A DNA stretch of 64,000 bases from Candidatus Fermentibacterota bacterium (GTDB lineage: Bacteria > Fermentibacterota > Fermentibacteria > Fermentibacterales > Fermentibacteraceae): the NCBI GenBank assembly GCA_002748705.1, contig PDSZ01000035.1, forward strand, positions 1 to 64,000. Reading direction: 5' to 3'. A program made the position numbers and the translations under genes. The number at the start of each line of letters is the position of its first letter. Within the stretch, counting starts at the first letter, position 1. This document shows, piece by piece, positions 7,904 to 17,306 of this stretch. The notes beneath the pieces are model-generated. The model worked only from the letters and a program-made list of their open reading frames with translations, was not told the origin of the DNA and ran no database searches.

Positions 7904-9991
7904 ATGGAGGGTGTTTTGGATTTCAATTTACTGTTCGTTTACTTTGCTCCGGTTGTGGCCGCGGGCACAGGTATTGCAGCCCTGCTGATCTATGGCTCTG
8001 TAAAGAAGATGCCTGAAGGAACCGATACCATGAAGAAGCTGGCAGCTCAGATTCATGCCGGCGCGATGACCTATCTGAAAACTCAGTACAGAATACTCTC
8101 TCTCTTCGTTATTCTGGTTGCGGTCCTGCTGTTCTTTGGTGTAAACCGTGCTACAGCCCTTTCATTCATAGCAGGTGCTCTCTGCAGCATGCTCGCCGGA
8201 TTTGCAGGTATGAATGCGGCTACCGCAGGCAATGTAAGAACCACCAATGCAGCTAGAAAAAGTCTATCTGAAGCACTTTCAGCAGCATTCGGAAGCGGAA
8301 GTGTAATGGGTTTTGCCGTTGCTTCTCTTGGTGTTCTCGGAGTCTCCGCGTTTTACCTTGTTTTTCACGAAGTTGAAACCGTTCGTACATTCCTTGAAAG
8401 ATTTCTGGGAATGGAAACCATCACTCTTGAGAGTGTTGCCGGTTTTGGAATGGGTGCAAGCAGCATAGCCCTCTTTGCCAGAGTCGGCGGAGGAATATTT
8501 ACAAAGAGCGCCGATGTAGGAGCAGACCTTGTGGGCAAGGTTGAGGCAGGCATTCCTGAGGATGATCCCAGAAACCCTGCAGTTATCGCAGACAATGTAG
8601 GCGATAATGTAGGGGATGTGGCAGGAATGGGAGCCGACCTGTTCGAATCCTTTGCAGGCTGCATTATTGCTGCAATGGTACTGGCCTTTGGAATGGATAT
8701 TCCAGCCATAAGCAGCATATTCTCAGGTGAAGCTGAACACCTGGGCAGAACAACTCTTATAGGGCTTCCTCTGGTTCTTGCCGCACTTGGAACACTGGCA
8801 AGCCTTGCAGGGGCTCTCTATGTGAAACTCTTCAGAAAAGGCGCCCCTGATCTTGTGCTCCGAAACGGCACTTTTGTCAGCGCAGGGCTTGCTGTTCTTT
8901 CAGCTCTGTGGATTGTTAATATTCTGGGAGTTTCCACAGGCGTTTTCTGGGCGATAACTGCAGGAGTGGTTGCAGGTACCGCCATCGGTATCATCACAGA
9001 GTACTACACCAGCAGCAGGCCGGTAAGAAAGATTGCACAATCCACTGGAACTGGCCCTGCAACAACAATCATAGAGGGTATAGCAGTTGGAATGGAGTCT
9101 GCTGCGGCTCCAATTATTCTCATCTGTGCCGCTATACTTGTAAGCTATCACTTTGCAGGTCTTTACGGCATTGCACTGGCTGCACTGGGTATGCTGATGA
9201 ATGTGGGCTTCACAATGTCTGTTGACGCATATGGCCCTGTTGCAGACAATGCCGGCGGAATTGCCGAGATGTCCGGTCTTCCAGGGGAAGTCAGAGAAAG
9301 GACAGACAAGCTGGATGCTCTGGGTAACACCACTGCAGCAATGGGCAAGGGCTTTGCCATAGGTTCCGCTGCCCTTACAGCGCTTGCTCTTTTCTCTGCT
9401 TACGCTGAAGTTACCGGCCTTGAGGCAATAGACATACTGAAACCTCAGGTGGTAACAGGTCTTCTTATCGGTGGTCTGCTTCCTTTCATCTTCGCTTCAG
9501 TCACTTTGAGAGCTGTGGGCAAGACAGCAATGAAAATGGTGAAAGAGGTTCGCTGGCAGTTCAGGAACATCAAGGGACTCATGGAAGGTAATGCGGAACC
9601 TGATACTGAGAAATGTGTTGATATTTCCACAAGAGGGGCGCTCCGTGAAATGATTCTTCCGGGAATTATGGCGGTAACGGTTCCTGTGGCGGTTTACTTC
9701 GGGTTCGGGTCCAACGGCACTGAGACTCTGGGCGGTCTTCTGGCCGGCTCAATAGTAACCGGTGTTCTGCTGGCTGTCTTCATGTCCAACAGCGGCGGAG
9801 CCTGGGATAACGCGAAGAAGTACATTGAGGAAGGCAACATGGGAGGAAAGGGTTCCCCTTCCCATGATGCTGCAGTGATAGGTGATACTGTAGGTGATCC
9901 CTTCAAGGACACCAGCGGCCCTGCTCTGAACATCCTCATCAAGCTTATGACAGTTGTGGCACTGGTTCTGGCACAGGTTCAGACAGGCTGA
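7904..9991 (+). CDS. hppA: Membrane-bound proton/sodium-pumping pyrophosphatase, K+-dependent type
   Basis: Integral membrane pyrophosphatase that couples PPi hydrolysis to ion export. Around residues 203-250 it carries the family catalytic block ([30 protein letters not shown]), and near residue 651 a second acidic block ([11 protein letters not shown]). At about residue 473 the sequence reads [10 protein letters not shown]. Alanine where K+-independent enzymes carry lysine marks the K+-dependent class (established for the family). Whether H+ or Na+ is pumped cannot be read by eye. The ATG at 7904 lacks a ribosome site; TTG at 7916, four bases after GGAGGG, is an alternative start. Confidence 0.95.
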   Translation: MEGVLDFNLLFVYFAPVVAAGTGIAALLIYGSVKKMPEGTDTMKKLAAQIHAGAMTYLKTQYRILSLFVILVAVLLFFGVNRATALSFIAGALCSMLAGFAGMNAATAGNVRTTNAARKSLSEALSAAFGSGSVMGFAVASLGVLGVSAFYLVFHEVETVRTFLERFLGMETITLESVAGFGMGASSIALFARVGGGIFTKSADVGADLVGKVEAGIPEDDPRNPAVIADNVGDNVGDVAGMGADLFESFAGCIIAAMVLAFGMDIPAISSIFSGEAEHLGRTTLIGLPLVLAALGTLASLAGALYVKLFRKGAPDLVLRNGTFVSAGLAVLSALWIVNILGVSTGVFWAITAGVVAGTAIGIITEYYTSSRPVRKIAQSTGTGPATTIIEGIAVGMESAAAPIILICAAILVSYHFAGLYGIALAALGMLMNVGFTMSVDAYGPVADNAGGIAEMSGLPGEVRERTDKLDALGNTTAAMGKGFAIGSAALTALALFSAYAEVTGLEAIDILKPQVVTGLLIGGLLPFIFASVTLRAVGKTAMKMVKEVRWQFRNIKGLMEGNAEPDTEKCVDISTRGALREMILPGIMAVTVPVAVYFGFGSNGTETLGGLLAGSIVTGVLLAVFMSNSGGAWDNAKKYIEEGNMGGKGSPSHDAAVIGDTVGDPFKDTSGPALNILIKLMTVVALVLAQVQTG

Positions 9992-10010
9992 CAAAGGAAA
10001 GGAATACAAA

Positions 10011-10253
10011 ATGTCTGAGACTCTTGTTCTCAACGAAGAGAATGTAAAACTTAAACTGGAAGAGGTTCGCCCGATGCTTCAGGCTGATGGCGGCGACATA
10101 GAGTTTGTGGCGCTTAAGGACAAGGTTGTTCAGGTGCGGCTTCAGGGCTCCTGCGCAGGCTGCGCCTTTTCAACCATGACCCTTCAGTTCGGCGTTGAGA
10201 AAAGTCTTAAGAAGTACTTCCCTGAACTGGAGCGAGTGGAAAATATCCAGTAA
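10011..10253 (+). CDS. NifU C-terminal domain (Nfu) iron-sulfur scaffold
   Basis: 80-aa Nfu-type protein. It has the family's RPMLQADGGDIEFV segment and the cluster-binding motif SCAGCAFSTMTL (CxxC near residue 48). Such proteins carry Fe-S clusters to target apoproteins. The ATG at 10011 is preceded by AAAGGAAAGG. The frame is open into hppA, but the conserved part begins at this start. It lies 19 bases after hppA and overlaps the open frame of rsmB. Confidence 0.88.
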   Translation: MSETLVLNEENVKLKLEEVRPMLQADGGDIEFVALKDKVVQVRLQGSCAGCAFSTMTLQFGVEKSLKKYFPELERVENIQ

Positions 10254-11436
10254 GGGATTTCAGTCAAGAAAGCAGGCATGCCTTCTTCTCAGGGGGAGCA
10301 GGCAAAGGCTTCCCCTTTCGTGGTCAGATCGGGCTTTTGCGCAGCGGCTCTGCAGAGAGGTCACAGTCTGGAAGAAGTATCTTGATCATGTGATAGATAT
10401 CTACTCTTCCAGGCCTGTTGAAAAACTGGATCAGGATGTTGTCAGAAGTCTCAGAATCGGGGCAGTTCAGCTGCTTATTCTGAAAACGCCAGCCCACGCT
10501 GCTGTATCTGCAACTGTAGAAGCCCATGAGAAGCACAGAAGCAGAGGATTTGTGAACGCAGTTCTCAGAAAACTGGCTTCACACACCGATAAGAAAGACC
10601 TTCCCCTTCATATTCGCTATTCCCACCCTGAGAAACTCACTGAAAGATGGATAAGGCTTTTCGGGGCGGAGAGAACTGAGAAGCTGCTTCAATGGAACAA
10701 TTCTGTTCCTGATCTTGGAGGTTACGCCTTTGGAGTACTTCCTGCCGGTTCTTCACCGGGGAGATATCTCAGTAGCTACCGCATACTGAAGAGAGACGGC
10801 AGTGTTGAGCCGGAGAAAGGTTTCTACATTCAGGATGAAGCAGCGGCAATTGCAGCAGAGGGTATGGCTGAACTTCCCGGGAAGCAGGTTCTTGAGATAG
10901 GTGCTGCTCCAGGTGGAAAAACCGCTCATCTAGACAGAAACGGAATGGTGTTTTCCATAGATCTGAAACCTGACAGGCTGGCGAGATGGAACGAAAACAG
11001 GGTTCGCCTGAAGTGGAAAAACTCAATGGCCGCTGCTGCGGATTTCGGCAGGCTGCCTTTTGCATGCAGGTTTGACAAGGTTATCGTAGATGCTCCATGC
11101 ACCAATACAGGAGTGTACAGGAGAAGAGCAGATGCAAGATGGAAATGGTCACCGAAACTGCTCTTTGATCTGGTTGCTGTTCAGCGTGAAATGCTTACAG
11201 CCACTTCCCGTGCAGTGAAGCCAGGCGGAGTGCTTGTATACTCCACATGCAGCATAGATGCTGAAGAGAATCAGGAGAATCTCAGGTACTTCCATGAGAA
11301 TCAGTCAGCATTTGAAAAGTTACCCTTCCCTGCTCCGAAAGAGCTTACCGATACAGATGGGAATCTCTCATTCTTTCCCCCTGAATCAGGAATTGACGGT
11401 ATTTTCGCCGCAGCCTGGAAAAAAGTAAAGGAGTAA
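10195..11436 (+). CDS. rsmB: 16S rRNA m5C967 methyltransferase
   Basis: N-terminal NusB-like domain (RPVEKLDQDVVRSLRIGAVQLL, then GFVNAVLRKLASH) followed by the SAM methyltransferase domain: EIGAAPGGKTAHL (SAM loop, near residue 236), DAPCTNTGVYRR (motif IV, TC partner Cys) and YSTCSID (catalytic Cys). It methylates C967 of 16S rRNA. The start is a problem. The only standard in-frame start is TTG at 10195, buried in nfu without a ribosome site; from the end of nfu (10253) onward there is no ATG, GTG or TTG before the conserved domain. The N-terminus may be shortened or use a rare start. Confidence 0.88.
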   Translation: MRKVLRSTSLNWSEWKISSKGFQSRKQACLLLRGSRQRLPLSWSDRAFAQRLCREVTVWKKYLDHVIDIYSSRPVEKLDQDVVRSLRIGAVQLLILKTPAHAAVSATVEAHEKHRSRGFVNAVLRKLASHTDKKDLPLHIRYSHPEKLTERWIRLFGAERTEKLLQWNNSVPDLGGYAFGVLPAGSSPGRYLSSYRILKRDGSVEPEKGFYIQDEAAAIAAEGMAELPGKQVLEIGAAPGGKTAHLDRNGMVFSIDLKPDRLARWNENRVRLKWKNSMAAAADFGRLPFACRFDKVIVDAPCTNTGVYRRRADARWKWSPKLLFDLVAVQREMLTATSRAVKPGGVLVYSTCSIDAEENQENLRYFHENQSAFEKLPFPAPKELTDTDGNLSFFPPESGIDGIFAAAWKKVKE

Positions 11437-11438
11437 TT

Positions 11439-12983
11439 TTGAGGAAAGAGGCCGGTATAATTCTCTTCTGCCTGTCAGCAACAGTGCTTTTGTTTGTGTA
11501 TTTTCTCTCTGTGCCCCTTTTCGGAGATACACTGGGCTACGGTCTGAAGACTGTCAGATGGATATCAGAAAATTCCTTCAGCCCTCTGCCTGCAGGTCAA
11601 GGAAGAGGGGAACAAGCCATGGGTCATCCCACATTCTTTTTCTGGCTGTGGGCTCTTCTTGCAGGGGTTTTAGGGCACACTTCAGCAGTTGCGAGGTTTC
11701 TTCCTGCAGTTTTTACCTTCTTTTCCCTGTGGGGTATGTACAGGCTGGGAAGTCAGCTGTCAGACCGTCTTACAGGCTGGTTCTGCACTCTGGCTCTTCT
11801 GGCAAGTCCTCTGTTCCTTATACAATCAATGCGTCCAATGCCTGAGAGTGCTGTTGTGGCTGCTGTGGTCTGGTCAATCTATTTCTATACCAGAGGCAGA
11901 TACACCTCTGCTGCTGTGCTGTGCGCCCTTGGAGTCGTTTTTCGTGAACAGGCCATTTTTCTTGCAGCTTCGTACTTCTTTGCCGAGATTACTGAAACAG
12001 GATTCAGAAAGCCCAGGCGGCTTCTTCTTTTCCTGGCTCCCGGGCTTGTTGTGGTTGTTACTGGACTGATCAATCTTGCAGTGAACGGGTACTTTTTCTT
12101 TCCCACCTATATGGGTCAGGGTTCTGAACTTGTACAGGGATGGTTCCGGGAGAGGCTGAGGTTTTTCTCGGCGCACCTTCTTGCAGAGGATTTCAGGTGG
12201 CTGGCGGTTACAGCGGCTCTTGCAGGAATGGTAAAGGGCAGAAGCAAAGATACCTGGTCTGTTCCCATGATGCTTGTTCTGCTTTTTCCTGCACTGCTGG
12301 GGCCACCTGAAAGGCTGCTTTTCGTTGCCCTTGCTTTTTGTGTGGTGATTCTGCACCTGATAAGAGAAAGGCTTTACAACACGAAGCTTACCTGGGTATT
12401 CATTCTCTTTCCAGCTCTGATAGTAGCTTTCCATGTGCTTATTGTTCTGGTCTCTCCTGATTCGGCACTTAATCTTTTCAGGTATCTGCTTTCTGTATAT
12501 CCGGCGGTTCTTGTTTCAGTTCTGGTAATGATGCGGAGATATCTGGGAAGGAATGCGGCAGCTGTACTGAGTTCAGTATTCATCATTTCAACTGCCTCTG
12601 CCAACAGAGCTATTCACTATCCGTGGCAGCCGGATACATCCCTTGCCTGGGCAGAAGTGATGAGGGACTATGGGGAAGCCTGTCGGTTTGCAGCATCCCT
12701 GGAAGATACAGTTCTTGTGCCTGATCTCTGTGATTTATACTTTACTTCACCTGAATGTGGAGTATTGGATAGCCAGGTCCCTGTTAGAAACATTATTGAA
12801 GGGGGCAAGCTTGAGGAGGGGATCGAATACACTATGGTAACCGAGTCTTCAATCAATGGAGAAGAAGACCTGGATATTACCAGAGAGCTGATTCCTGAAG
12901 GTTCTGAGCTTGTCAGGCTGGATTCTCCATCATGGAACTATGGACCGAGCAGTATCAATATCTACAGAGTGGTTCCCCGTTGA
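11439..12983 (+). CDS. GT39/ArnT-like membrane glycosyltransferase
   Basis: Multi-pass membrane protein (about 10 helices), 514 aa, with the layout of ArnT/PMT-type GT-C enzymes: a first helix, then an acidic loop (FGDTLGYG, residues 28-35) and a MGHPTFFFWLWA segment typical of the H-P-x-x-x-x motif after the first periplasmic loop. It probably transfers a lipid-linked sugar to an envelope acceptor. Starts with TTG, 5 bases after AAAGGAG and right after rsmB. The C-terminal ~120 residues are soluble and unrecognised. Its TGA overlaps the TTG of the next, truncated gene. Confidence 0.72.
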   Translation: MRKEAGIILFCLSATVLLFVYFLSVPLFGDTLGYGLKTVRWISENSFSPLPAGQGRGEQAMGHPTFFFWLWALLAGVLGHTSAVARFLPAVFTFFSLWGMYRLGSQLSDRLTGWFCTLALLASPLFLIQSMRPMPESAVVAAVVWSIYFYTRGRYTSAAVLCALGVVFREQAIFLAASYFFAEITETGFRKPRRLLLFLAPGLVVVVTGLINLAVNGYFFFPTYMGQGSELVQGWFRERLRFFSAHLLAEDFRWLAVTAALAGMVKGRSKDTWSVPMMLVLLFPALLGPPERLLFVALAFCVVILHLIRERLYNTKLTWVFILFPALIVAFHVLIVLVSPDSALNLFRYLLSVYPAVLVSVLVMMRRYLGRNAAAVLSSVFIISTASANRAIHYPWQPDTSLAWAEVMRDYGEACRFAASLEDTVLVPDLCDLYFTSPECGVLDSQVPVRNIIEGGKLEEGIEYTMVTESSINGEEDLDITRELIPEGSELVRLDSPSWNYGPSSINIYRVVPR

Positions 12984-13123
12984 GAATAACACTGGTCTAT
13001 CCTTCCAGACCGGGTGGGGCTGGAACCAATCTTGTTCCTCCACTGGGGGTTCTTTACCTTGGAGCTGTTCTGGAAGAGAGTGGTCATATTGTTAAACTTC
13101 TCAATTTTACCATAGAATGGTGA
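12980..13123 (+). pseudogene. Truncated B12-binding radical SAM protein (N-terminal stub)
   Basis: A 47-codon frame starting at TTG 12980, which overlaps the preceding stop. It encodes LRITLVYPSRPGG, PPLGVLYLGAVLEESGH and VKLLNF. This is the standard first strand-loop-helix of the cobalamin-binding domain found at the front of many B12-dependent radical SAM proteins (usually ~450-600 aa). It stops abruptly, and the next 80 bases hold no continuation. I read it as a gene that lost everything past its first ~40 codons. The frame and overlap show it was once translated with the upstream glycosyltransferase. Confidence 0.6.
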
Positions 13124-13205
13124 AAAGGGGAACCGCTTATCTCTTCGTCTCTTCTTGACCCTCAGCCGATACTCATTTAGTTTCTGAAAAACTGCTGGAG
13201 GACTC

Positions 13206-13904
13206 ATGCACGGAACCATGACAGTCGGGCTTGTCATACCTGCTCATAATGAAGAACAGGGGCTTCCTGCAGTACTGGAAGCAGTACCTGATACAGTAGA
13301 CAAAGTGTTTGTTGTGAACAACTGCTCCACTGACCGTACTGCGGAGGTTGCGGAACAGTACGGCTGTATCGTGGTTGACCAGCCGGTTAAAGGTTACGGC
13401 AGCGCGTACAAGGCAGGTTTCGCGGCGGTGGATACCGATCTGGTCTGCACAGCTGACGCAGACGGTACATACCCTGTAGACCGTATCCCTGAACTCCTTG
13501 ACTGTCTCACAGAAGAGAATCTGGATTTCATATCAGCCAGGCGGATCCCTGACGATCATTCACATTCCCTGAATAATGTAATGAGGTTTTCAGGTAATTT
13601 TATACTCACTTTAGTGACCATGCTGCTCTTCTGGAGAAAAATTCTTGACAGTCAGTCCGGTATGTGGGTTTTCAGAAGAAGTGTTCTCGACCATGTTAAC
13701 CTTACAAGTGACGGTATGCCCCTTTCAGAAGAACTCAAGATCGAGGTCTGGATTAACAGAAATATTAAAGCCAGGGAGACAGGGGTTCCCTTCAGTTATT
13801 CGGACCGTATGGGAAAGGCAAAGCTCAATCTCTGGCGTGACGGTTTTCGAAACCTTGTGTTTCTTTTCGCAAAGAGGTTTGGCATTCCCATGACAGGAGC
13901 CTGA
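13206..13904 (+). CDS. Family 2 glycosyltransferase (DPM1/GtrB-like)
   Basis: GT-A fold transferase. It has VIPAHNEEQGLP at the front, VVNNCSTDRT, the nucleotide-sugar site ADADGTYP (DxD) near residue 83, and an LSEELKIE segment near 177. There is no long C-terminal membrane anchor, only one hydrophobic stretch (ILTLVTMLLFW). Likely transfers a sugar from a nucleotide donor to a polyprenyl phosphate or glycan, which would feed the nearby GT-C enzymes. ATG 13206 has GGAGG 6 bases upstream. Its tail (LNLWRDGFRNLVFLFAKRF) is typical of the DPM1-like group. Confidence 0.85.
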   Translation: MHGTMTVGLVIPAHNEEQGLPAVLEAVPDTVDKVFVVNNCSTDRTAEVAEQYGCIVVDQPVKGYGSAYKAGFAAVDTDLVCTADADGTYPVDRIPELLDCLTEENLDFISARRIPDDHSHSLNNVMRFSGNFILTLVTMLLFWRKILDSQSGMWVFRRSVLDHVNLTSDGMPLSEELKIEVWINRNIKARETGVPFSYSDRMGKAKLNLWRDGFRNLVFLFAKRFGIPMTGA

Positions 13905-14580
13905 CCTTACATCTTTCCGTTGATTACCGCAATTGTTTCCACAGTTATACTTACAGCTTTTTCAGCAGGCGCATTGCTTCCTACAGGTATTCCTGCAGGT
14001 GAGTAAACTGTTTTTAAGCTTTTCCTCCGGTATGCCTTTCTTTTTCATCATGGAAAGAATATGCTCTGCTGTTTTTCTGCCGACCATCATATCAGGGTAC
14101 AAGAATTTCTTTTTTCAGTATTTGTTCAAGAATCGCAGCTTAACCTGTGTGGGAGGAGGTCGCTGCCAGTGCAGTTTCGTCATCAGGAACAACGCTTTCT
14201 GACTCTCTGTAGTCCATGGTAATCCGGTTCCATGCTGTTTGAATCCATGGTATCAATGTTTTCTCTGTCGGAGAATTCAGAGTATCCATTCCGGAACCAC
14301 GGGATGTGACAGGTGCGGTCTTCCTGTACAGGATCAGGAGCATCGATCCGCATGAAGTTAATGCCGTTTAAGGCCTTTCGTGTACTGTGGTCACAACAGG
14401 AAGGATAACCGCCGCCCTGAGAAAACTCCTCGGTTGACAGGAGCCCGGTTTTCCCGGGCCCCCTAAGGGTTTCTTCCCTCTCTCAACTGTAATCTGCATC
14501 TTTTCTGTTAAAAAAGTATTAACCTTCTCCCTGATGGTCTCTCTGGCAATTGCCCCGGCTGATGAAAGAGAGCGGTCAAT
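13905..14580 (+). other. Degraded intergenic region without an intact gene
   Basis: No credible full gene. The minus strand shows short open stretches that read like protein scraps in different frames (for example PDMMVGRKTAEHILSMMKKK near 14090-14030 and AGIPVGSNAPAEKAV near 13995-13950), as if a minus-strand gene had decayed here. I cannot assign a family. A small GC hairpin (GCCCGG/CCGGGC) near 14443-14460 lacks a T-run. Confidence 0.35.
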
Positions 14581-15045
14581 ATGAAGGGGCAGGATATGCG
14601 TTCTGTTATCAACTGGAGTCTGATCCGAATATTCGGACTGATCGTTCTCGGGTTCATCATTGCCGGTTTCCTGGTTCCTGATGATGCAAAGACCGATGAC
14701 GGATTCCCATTGGGCTATTTCTTCCGGGGAATGGCTTCCATGTTCTTGTTCTCAACAGGGGGAGTTCTTCTTCGGGCAACCCTCTAGAACAGGCACCTGG
14801 AAGAGATAGAACGGACCTGGTATGACGCGAGCGCCGAGATACTTGAGGTTTTCGGGACCGGCACCTGCATAAACAACCAGCCCCGGCTAAGGTTCAGACT
14901 GCTTGTGAATTCTCCGGTGCACAGGCAGCAGGAAGTAATCCACAAGCAGGTCATTCCTTTGACTGTCCTTGCGCGCTTCTCGCAGAGTTCTACCATCAAT
15001 GTTAAGGTTAACCCTGAGAACCCTGATAAGGTAATGCTGGTCTGA
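14581..15045 (+). pseudogene. Two-helix membrane protein gene interrupted by an in-frame amber codon
   Basis: The frame from ATG 14581 (or ATG 14596, which has AGGGG 6 bases ahead) encodes an N-terminal part with two hydrophobic segments (IRIFGLIVLGFIIAGFLV; MASMFLFSTGGVLL). It then meets TAG at 14785 and continues in the same frame for 85 more codons to TGA at 15043. The second part (EILEVFGTGTCINNQPRLRF, HKQVIPLTVLARFSQ, INVKVNPENPDKVML) looks like the soluble tail of short membrane proteins of the form 'G-x-x-INNxP...VxVDPxxPxkV'. One base change would restore a 154-codon gene. TAG is used as a normal stop elsewhere in the window, so recoding is unlikely. Confidence 0.6.
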
Positions 15046-15092
15046 CAGCCTCTCCCTTTGTATCATTCGCTGAACAACAGAGAGGCAAAAAG

Positions 15093-16304
15093 ATGGAAAT
15101 AACCAGAGACCTTATAAAAGAGATACCGAAAACCGACCTGCACCTTCACCTTGACGGTTCCATAAGAATTGAAACCCTTATTGAGCTTGCCAGGCAGGAA
15201 GGGGTGGAACTGCCGTCCTATTCCGTAGAAGGTCTCTGCGAAACGGTATTCAAGGAGAACTACGAGAGCCTTGAGGATTACCTGAAAGGTTTTGAATACA
15301 CATGTGCAGTGATGCGCAACAGGGAGAACATAGAACGAATCGCCTATGAACTGGCTCTGGACAATCAGGCTGAAGGGGTGAGGTACATAGAAGTCCGCTT
15401 TGCTCCCCAGCTTCATGCCGGTTCTGACATGAACATTCTGCAGACAATAGAGGCAGTTCATGCAGGGCTTGAGAGAGCCAGGCGTCAGTTCAACAACACT
15501 CCTGAGATACTGGGCGGAAAAGAACCGCCTTTTGAATACGGCATTATCACCTGTGCAATGCGGTTCTTTGACAGGCACTTCTCCGATTATTTCAATGACA
15601 TCATTTCCGTCCACTCATTCTCAGAGGCTGACAAGATTTTCGGTCTTGCTTCAATGGAACTTGCAGGGGCGGCCATAATGGCCAGACGAGAACTTGAAAT
15701 CCCTGTTGTGGGAGTGGACATTGCAGGGCCTGAAAAGGGTAATCCTCCCATACATCACAGAGGGGCCTACATGCTTGCCCAGAGAAATTTCATCAAGAAG
15801 ACCGTTCATGCAGGTGAAGCATACGGACCTGAAAGTATCTATCAGGCAATAACCGAACTTGGCGCAGACCGTATCGGCCACGGAACCTCCCTCTTCAACC
15901 CTGAAGCAATAACCGATCCTGCCATCAGGGACCGTGAAGAATATGTGAATGATCTGGTTCAGTTCATTGCCGACAGAAGAATAACCATTGAGGTCTGCCT
16001 TACCTCAAACATGCAGACCGATCCAACCCTTGCAAGTCTTGAGGACCATCCCTTCAGGCAGATGATGGACAACAGGATATCCTGTTCCATCTGCACCGAC
16101 AACAGAACAGTCTCCCACACAACTGTTACAGACGAATTGTACAAGGCTGTGAAGGTCTTCAACCTGACAGAGAAAGAACTGCAGAACCTGATTGTCTACG
16201 GATTCAAGCGCAGCTTCTTTCCAGGATCATACAGGGAAAAACGGGCTTATGTCCGTCAGTGCATGGAGTTCTTCGAGAAGGTAACAGCAAACAGGAGCAA
16301 ATGA
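15093..16304 (+). CDS. add: Adenosine deaminase
   Basis: Zinc-dependent amidohydrolase that turns adenosine into inosine for purine salvage. Visible ligands and catalytic residues: HLHLDGS at residues 17-23 (two Zn histidines), HAGEAYGPES near residue 240 (third Zn His and catalytic Glu), GHGTSL near 263, and SICTDN near 331 (Zn Asp). At 403 aa it is a little longer than the usual ~340, with an insert around residues 130-170. The ATG follows a weak purine tract (AGAGGCAAAAAG). It stands alone between degraded regions, and there are no frame breaks, so it is under selection. Confidence 0.92.
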   Translation: MEITRDLIKEIPKTDLHLHLDGSIRIETLIELARQEGVELPSYSVEGLCETVFKENYESLEDYLKGFEYTCAVMRNRENIERIAYELALDNQAEGVRYIEVRFAPQLHAGSDMNILQTIEAVHAGLERARRQFNNTPEILGGKEPPFEYGIITCAMRFFDRHFSDYFNDIISVHSFSEADKIFGLASMELAGAAIMARRELEIPVVGVDIAGPEKGNPPIHHRGAYMLAQRNFIKKTVHAGEAYGPESIYQAITELGADRIGHGTSLFNPEAITDPAIRDREEYVNDLVQFIADRRITIEVCLTSNMQTDPTLASLEDHPFRQMMDNRISCSICTDNRTVSHTTVTDELYKAVKVFNLTEKELQNLIVYGFKRSFFPGSYREKRAYVRQCMEFFEKVTANRSK

Positions 16305-16584
16305 TAAGGGTTATCTGCGGTATTTTCTCCCTCAGTGAATAATCCTCAAGTATTATTGCTGTTCTTATTCACAGATTTCTCAAGGTGGCATTATTAACGG
16401 GAAAACCTGTGTTCAGCAGTTATCCATTGGCAGAAGTTCCTGTGATAAATCAGTCTGTGGTGCAGGTGCAGCCTTTAGACAGCTCCTCTTTCGAATCTAT
16501 GCGGGCCTTCAGATATTGCCTGCAGCTGCTTCCTGTACTGTTTTCCTCCTGCTCACCGATACTTTCAATCACATCATAATCTGC

Positions 16585-17180
16585 TTACTTTATTGAGCTT
16601 ATCACAGCATCGCTTTCGTGGCGCTCAGCAGGAGCAATGTGTGAATTCAGGCGGTTTTCCCTGCTCTGCAGGCGGGATTGAGAGGAACGAAAGACCGGGT
16701 TTTCTTCCGCAGGCCACCACTTCAATATCTTTACAGGGGTGAATGGAAAATCAGTTTCAGGGGTACTCCAGTGTTCCAACGGCTTTCTGAACAAGATTGG
16801 CAGATGCGCCGTCAAAACCGCTGAGGGAATAAACGCTGACGCCCATTCTGGAAGAGAGGATGATGGCATAGTCCAGTACGGTATCTCCACAGCCGGTAAC
16901 AGCTGCGCTTGAGAATCTGCCTTCAGGTATATCAACAGGATGGTAAATGGTTTTCTCCGGCGGAAAGCCGCGAATAACTGTTCTTACCGGTAACAGTTCC
17001 AGAGGCAGCTGCGACAGCTTTGAAGGAGGCTTTTCCTTCATTGTACGAGACAAGATATGTTCCGTCAGGTTTCCTCTTTAAATCGGTCACCTCACTGTGA
17101 TGCAGATTTTCAGGCATTTGAAACTGTAATACCGGTTTCTTTCCGGTAATTTCTGATTGCACCCCTGGATTATTTCTCAC
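16585..17180 (-). pseudogene. Frameshifted NAD(P)-binding flavin reductase-like pseudogene
   Basis: Three minus-strand frames carry successive pieces of one protein. First comes VTDLKRKPDGTYLVSYN with a following FKAVAAASGT (about 17090-16990), like the second-strand and ATG-motif region of thioredoxin or ferredoxin reductases. Next, in another frame, is AAVTGCGDTVLDYAIILSS (about 16908-16850), matching the GGGDTALDEAL NAD(P)-binding loop. Last, in a third frame, is PETDFPFTPVKILKWWPAEE. The N-terminal FAD motif is not found. This is a decayed gene; family assignment is by motif only. Positions 16305-16584 hold nothing I can support. Confidence 0.45.
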
Positions 17181-17306
17181 AGAATCTGCATTTCTCAGCA
17201 GACCCCATGGAGTACTGCATTCGAATACCGCTGCAGGGATACTGAAAAGGTAGACTGCTGTGCCGCAGCAGGCCAGGCAGGCCCTGCTTCTATAATGGCA
17301 GCCACA

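Noticed and set aside
8635..8660. A GTTCGAATCC string in hppA resembling a T-loop
   Set aside because: It is within the conserved pyrophosphatase block and no cloverleaf can be drawn.
11874..12434. Long minus-strand open frame (186 codons) opposite the second GT39-like gene
   Set aside because: It is antisense to a well-supported membrane protein, has low-complexity Lys/Gln/Asn-rich composition, and no ribosome site or family.
14785..14787. Recoding of TAG as a sense codon
   Set aside because: Several intact genes in the window, such as rfaE1, end with TAG, so a genome-wide reassignment is not credible.
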